Source: Desulfobulbaceae bacterium (lineage in GTDB: Bacteria; Desulfobacterota; Desulfobulbia; Desulfobulbales; Desulfocapsaceae). Taken from it: DNA of 64,000 nucleotides. The notes under the pieces were generated by a model that was given only the letters and a program-made list of their open reading frames with translations, made no database searches and was not told where the DNA came from. Positions 60,347-64,000 of the stretch are shown in pieces. Location: positions 124,001-188,000 of the forward strand of contig WBUQ01000001.1 in NCBI GenBank assembly GCA_008933635.1, read 5' to 3'. Both the position numbers and the translations under genes were made by a program. Numbering within the stretch: the stretch's first letter is position 1; each line of letters opens with the position of its first letter.

Positions 60347-63300
60347 GGCTCGACCCCCCTATTCCTGAGAGGTGTCCAGGCGACCTTGATTTCTGAAGCC
60401 CACTCATCCCATACATCGTCGGGGATGTTTTTTATTCTCCACCAGCCTGTTAATTTGCTGATAAATTCTGACATGGAAACGGTGTTAGCCTCTTCATCAT
60501 GAAATTCTAATTGAAGAATCTGCGCAGACGGTCCTGCAAGAACAGTTAATAATGCGAGGACATCATTCACATCGGCTGTTGTATCTGTAATCATATGGAC
60601 GTCTGATAGGTGGAAAGTATTGCTTTTTGTATTTCTAATCTTTGCAAGAATCTTTTCCCAGAGATCAAGCCATTTCCTGTCATGGCCTAACTGTTTTTGA
60701 ATGTAAACTTCAATTTGTTTCATCGGCATCGCGAATAGTTCGATTGTTTCTGATGCGCAGGATTCGATTATCTTGTTAAATTCATTTTTTATAAGCTCTT
60801 CGAGGTCGGATGCCATCCTAAAGACATTGGTGAACTCTGCAAACGCCCAGCGGCCATGTTTTCCAAGATTGTTGACTCCAGGAATCCAATAGGTATCCAT
60901 AGTTGATTTTTTTTCTTTAGCATCCTCCCCTCTATAACCCTTGATCTCGATAATCAGATGGAGGAGGTCGTCTTCGCCATTCCCATCATCCACTAACACG
61001 ATAAAATCTGGAATGTATCTGCGGTTTTCAGAACCGAAACGGTAAGGTACTTCAAATCCAAGGCTGTGATTCTTGACGTATGCTTTGACTTGAGGATGTC
61101 CCTCCACGATTCGACAAAATTCACCTTCCCAGTCGCTATCAAGGATGACCCAGTTGACATGGCAACGTTGGGCGTTGGTCTGCCAGCGATCTCTTTTAGA
61201 AGTGTTGAAACTGACGTGCATGGTCGATCCAATGGGATTGTATGGATCTAAAACCGCTTTTATCGGATGGGTCCCGATGTGCGCACGAGTAATACCGGCA
61301 GTAATTTTTTCACATGCCATATCGGCGAGCATCTTATATTTCAGCTGTGCCGGATAGGTGCCGCCGCTGCAACGTAGATATGTCTCTAACCACAAGCGAA
61401 CAATTCTTTTGAGTTGGCCGAATAGATGGAGTTGTGGTTCGTCGTTGGCATCACGCCATTTATTCAACACCAAATGCGATGTCAGCTCATAGATTACCTG
61501 CGAAGGCCGTATATCTCCCGTGTGAACGAGGTTGAGATCGACCTGGGCACCGATGATTCCGGCGTTACTGGTTTCAGTTGCACCGACCAGTTCAGGCGTC
61601 AGATCCATTGTGGAGTCTTCGTTGAAATCAGCGCTGAGTCGTTCTTCTGGAAGTTCGACCCGATATCCAGCTACACGGGGAAATCGTATTTCCAGGTGAT
61701 CGCGATCCGGGCGGATTGCTCTGACATGGATAGTTTCGCGTGGAGGCTGTGGCGGAGAGACAACCGGCTTTGCAGTGAAATCAAAAGGTATTCCGAGGAC
61801 ATCAGCATATTCAACGTTGAATAGGCCGTCCTCGTTGAGATCATATGACTGGCGACGCAAAGCACGACCGATGACCTGTTCACAAAGGAGCTGAGTGCCG
61901 AATGCTCGTATCCCAAGGACATGTGTAACAGTATTTGCGTCCCAACCTTCGGTGAGCATCGAGACAGAGACCACACAGCGGATAGATTCCCCGAGGCGGC
62001 CTTCTTTTCCGACGGTGTTCATGACTTCCCGTAACAACTCCTGGTCGGTCAGATTGTCACCTGCTCTCAGATCTCCGGTGCGCTCGACGATCTCGCGGCG
62101 GAATCGGCTGATTTCATCGACGGCCATTCTATGAAAACTCTCATCGAGGGCGTCACCTGATTCGAGTTGTTCGCTGTCGATTAGCAATGTCTTCGGTCGT
62201 CCGAGCGGATTTCCGTGCTCATCAAAATTGCGAAAGAGTGGCAATCGACCGGCAATCGGCTGGCTGGAGCCATCTTTGTTTTCCTGCACAAATCCTGAAA
62301 TATAATCGTAGACCAGTTTGGAGGTTGCGGTGTTGTTACAGACTACGATGAAACACGGAGGAACTTTTATTTCGCTCTCTTGCCAGAGGTTGAATGTCTT
62401 TTCGTAATGGCCATAGAGGGCTTCGAGAGCCGTTTGCAATTGCGGAGGAAGGTCCAAAGGATTGAGAGATTCTCCTTTTCCACGACCTTTCTTTGGCATT
62501 TTCTTGCGGATATGTTCCCAAAGATTACGGAACATCGGCATTTCTTCACCGGGAATGTTATCGGCAACTGGAACCCGTGGCAGTTTGACGATGCCGCACT
62601 CGATAGCATCCATGAGTGAAAAATCGCTCATAGTCCAAGGAAAGAGCGTTCCTTCAACATAACCCGAGCCACTCAAGAAGAAAGGAGTTGCCGACAGATC
62701 TATGAGGTGACTGAGCCCGAGTTTGCGGTTGACAATCTCAAGCCCGGAGATCCACAAGCGAGCCGCTTCATTGTTCTTTTCAGCCTCTTTCTTGTCATCG
62801 CCTTTCAGCTCTTCCTCGACGGCCTCTTCAGGTTTTTCGCGATAGCAGTGGTGAGCCTCGTCATTCAGCGCCATGATGGTTTTCAGGCCCATCAGATCCG
62901 GCATGACTCTTTGCAACATCTGCCCTTCCGTTTCAACTGTCAGCAGAGCATCTCCGGTGCGACCTTGAAGTAAGGCCCTTCCGCCTTTCGATATATCAAT
63001 GCGTTCGCGTAACTTGAAGGCATGGTAATTGGTGATGACAATCTTTGCTCGTTCCAGGTCGGCGAGCATATCCGATGGAACTATCTCCCGGCTCTGGTAG
63101 TAACTGTCGGGATCATTTGGCTGAAGGACACGTAACCGGTCGCGGATAGTTATTCCTGGTGTAACGATGAGGAAACCGCGAGTGAACTTTTTACTTGTAG
63201 GACGGCGCACCGCATTGATTGTCTGCCAGGCGATAATCATGGCCATAACAGTGGTTTTGCCTGCTCCTGTAGCCAATTTCAATGCCAGACGCATGAGTTC

Positions 63301-63813
63301 CGGATTGGCATCATGATTAGCATTGGCAAGATGCTCAAGAAAGCGCTCTCCGGTTTTTCCAGATTTAGGTGCTACTTCAGTCAGCCAAATAGCAGTCTCA
63401 ACCGCCTCTATCTGACAGAAAAACGGGCGAATACCATTGAATTCGTGATGCCGCCAGTGCTGAAGCAGGCGAGCGGTTTCTGGAGTGACTTTCCAGTCTG
63501 CAGGATTTGGCAGGTTTCGCCACAGGTCTACCTGGATACGCAGGCCGGTGATAATCGATGTTTGATCATACTGCTGGTCTTTTGATTTGAGTTCCTTGAC
63601 ATCAAAGAGACTCTGCTGGAATCCTTTGTCCTTGCGCTTTCTAGGCTTTGGGATCGGTGTAATGAATCGCGCTTGCCGACGACTCTCAATGATCTCAAGT
63701 GTCGGCTGGCCGTCATCGTCCAACTCCCAATGACGAGAAGGATATTCGTAAGGCGAATTGAGAATCGGCTGATCAAAGAAACGGTTATCCATATGCAGAC
63801 TTTTTCCTCGCAA
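60343..63813 (-). CDS. Restriction-type DEAD/DEAH helicase with C-terminal PD-(D/E)xK nuclease motif (Res-like)
   Basis: LKLATGAGKTTVMAMIIAWQ, ALNDEAHHCY, VSMLTEGWDANTVTHVLGIRAFGTQLLCEQVIGRALRR, PDFIVLVDDGNGEDDLLHLIIEIKG. Confidence 0.9.
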   Translation of the reverse strand: MRGKSLHMDNRFFDQPILNSPYEYPSRHWELDDDGQPTLEIIESRRQARFITPIPKPRKRKDKGFQQSLFDVKELKSKDQQYDQTSIITGLRIQVDLWRNLPNPADWKVTPETARLLQHWRHHEFNGIRPFFCQIEAVETAIWLTEVAPKSGKTGERFLEHLANANHDANPELMRLALKLATGAGKTTVMAMIIAWQTINAVRRPTSKKFTRGFLIVTPGITIRDRLRVLQPNDPDSYYQSREIVPSDMLADLERAKIVITNYHAFKLRERIDISKGGRALLQGRTGDALLTVETEGQMLQRVMPDLMGLKTIMALNDEAHHCYREKPEEAVEEELKGDDKKEAEKNNEAARLWISGLEIVNRKLGLSHLIDLSATPFFLSGSGYVEGTLFPWTMSDFSLMDAIECGIVKLPRVPVADNIPGEEMPMFRNLWEHIRKKMPKKGRGKGESLNPLDLPPQLQTALEALYGHYEKTFNLWQESEIKVPPCFIVVCNNTATSKLVYDYISGFVQENKDGSSQPIAGRLPLFRNFDEHGNPLGRPKTLLIDSEQLESGDALDESFHRMAVDEISRFRREIVERTGDLRAGDNLTDQELLREVMNTVGKEGRLGESIRCVVSVSMLTEGWDANTVTHVLGIRAFGTQLLCEQVIGRALRRQSYDLNEDGLFNVEYADVLGIPFDFTAKPVVSPPQPPRETIHVRAIRPDRDHLEIRFPRVAGYRVELPEERLSADFNEDSTMDLTPELVGATETSNAGIIGAQVDLNLVHTGDIRPSQVIYELTSHLVLNKWRDANDEPQLHLFGQLKRIVRLWLETYLRCSGGTYPAQLKYKMLADMACEKITAGITRAHIGTHPIKAVLDPYNPIGSTMHVSFNTSKRDRWQTNAQRCHVNWVILDSDWEGEFCRIVEGHPQVKAYVKNHSLGFEVPYRFGSENRRYIPDFIVLVDDGNGEDDLLHLIIEIKGYRGEDAKEKKSTMDTYWIPGVNNLGKHGRWAFAEFTNVFRMASDLEELIKNEFNKIIESCASETIELFAMPMKQIEVYIQKQLGHDRKWLDLWEKILAKIRNTKSNTFHLSDVHMITDTTADVNDVLALLTVLAGPSAQILQLEFHDEEANTVSMSEFISKLTGWWRIKNIPDDVWDEWASEIKVAWTPLRNRGVEP

Positions 63814-64000
63814 TGACGCATGATGGACACGGCCAACTAATTTTTCAATATGCCTGCGTCAAACCGTTCATGCGAAAAGAAATATTTGTAAGGTTCTGAT
63901 TGTTTAGTGCTCTATGTTGACTAGCAAATATGGCATATCCTGACAAGAGTTATCCATGAATGTTGCAATCGTTATATAAATTGGCATTCGATCAATCCTT

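Overview
This looks like a chromosomal segment from a delta-proteobacterium-like (Desulfuromonadales-type) genome; the lineage is inferred from gene content only. Core part (~1-29.3 kb): end of ppk1, PepSY/DUF4920 proteins, nitrilase-family hydrolase, GNAT, hybrid kinase, NUDIX, transglutaminase-like, Gfo/Idh/MocA oxidoreductase, HD/PDE-like protein divergent from a GAF-rich class III adenylate cyclase, sigma54 activator, REC-GGDEF, purF, a UGA-containing (selenocysteine) selD that the ORF track truncates, M20 peptidase, ispDF, RNase P RNA, Zn-ribbon protein, Nif3, tRNA(CAU), M48 peptidase, GspE/PilB ATPase, smpB and tmRNA. A tyrosine integrase sits immediately 3' of ssrA, and the rest of the window is a mosaic accessory region. 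It holds a second small integrase; an arylsulfatase/octaheme-cytochrome/porin cluster downstream of a sigma54 activator with two palindromic sites, a -24/-12 promoter and a transaldolase-like protein lacking the Schiff-base lysine; a RelE/HigA-type TA module; a MobA/MobL-type relaxase module with an RSF1010-like oriT candidate; and a large candidate defence operon (Res-like helicase-nuclease, small PD-(D/E)xK-like protein, Mod-like methyltransferase, SIR2, HerA-like ATPase, RelE-UvrD helicase). An intact IS4-type element with a 9-bp target duplication lies inside that operon. All calls are by eye from sequence and the ORF track; no database search was run.
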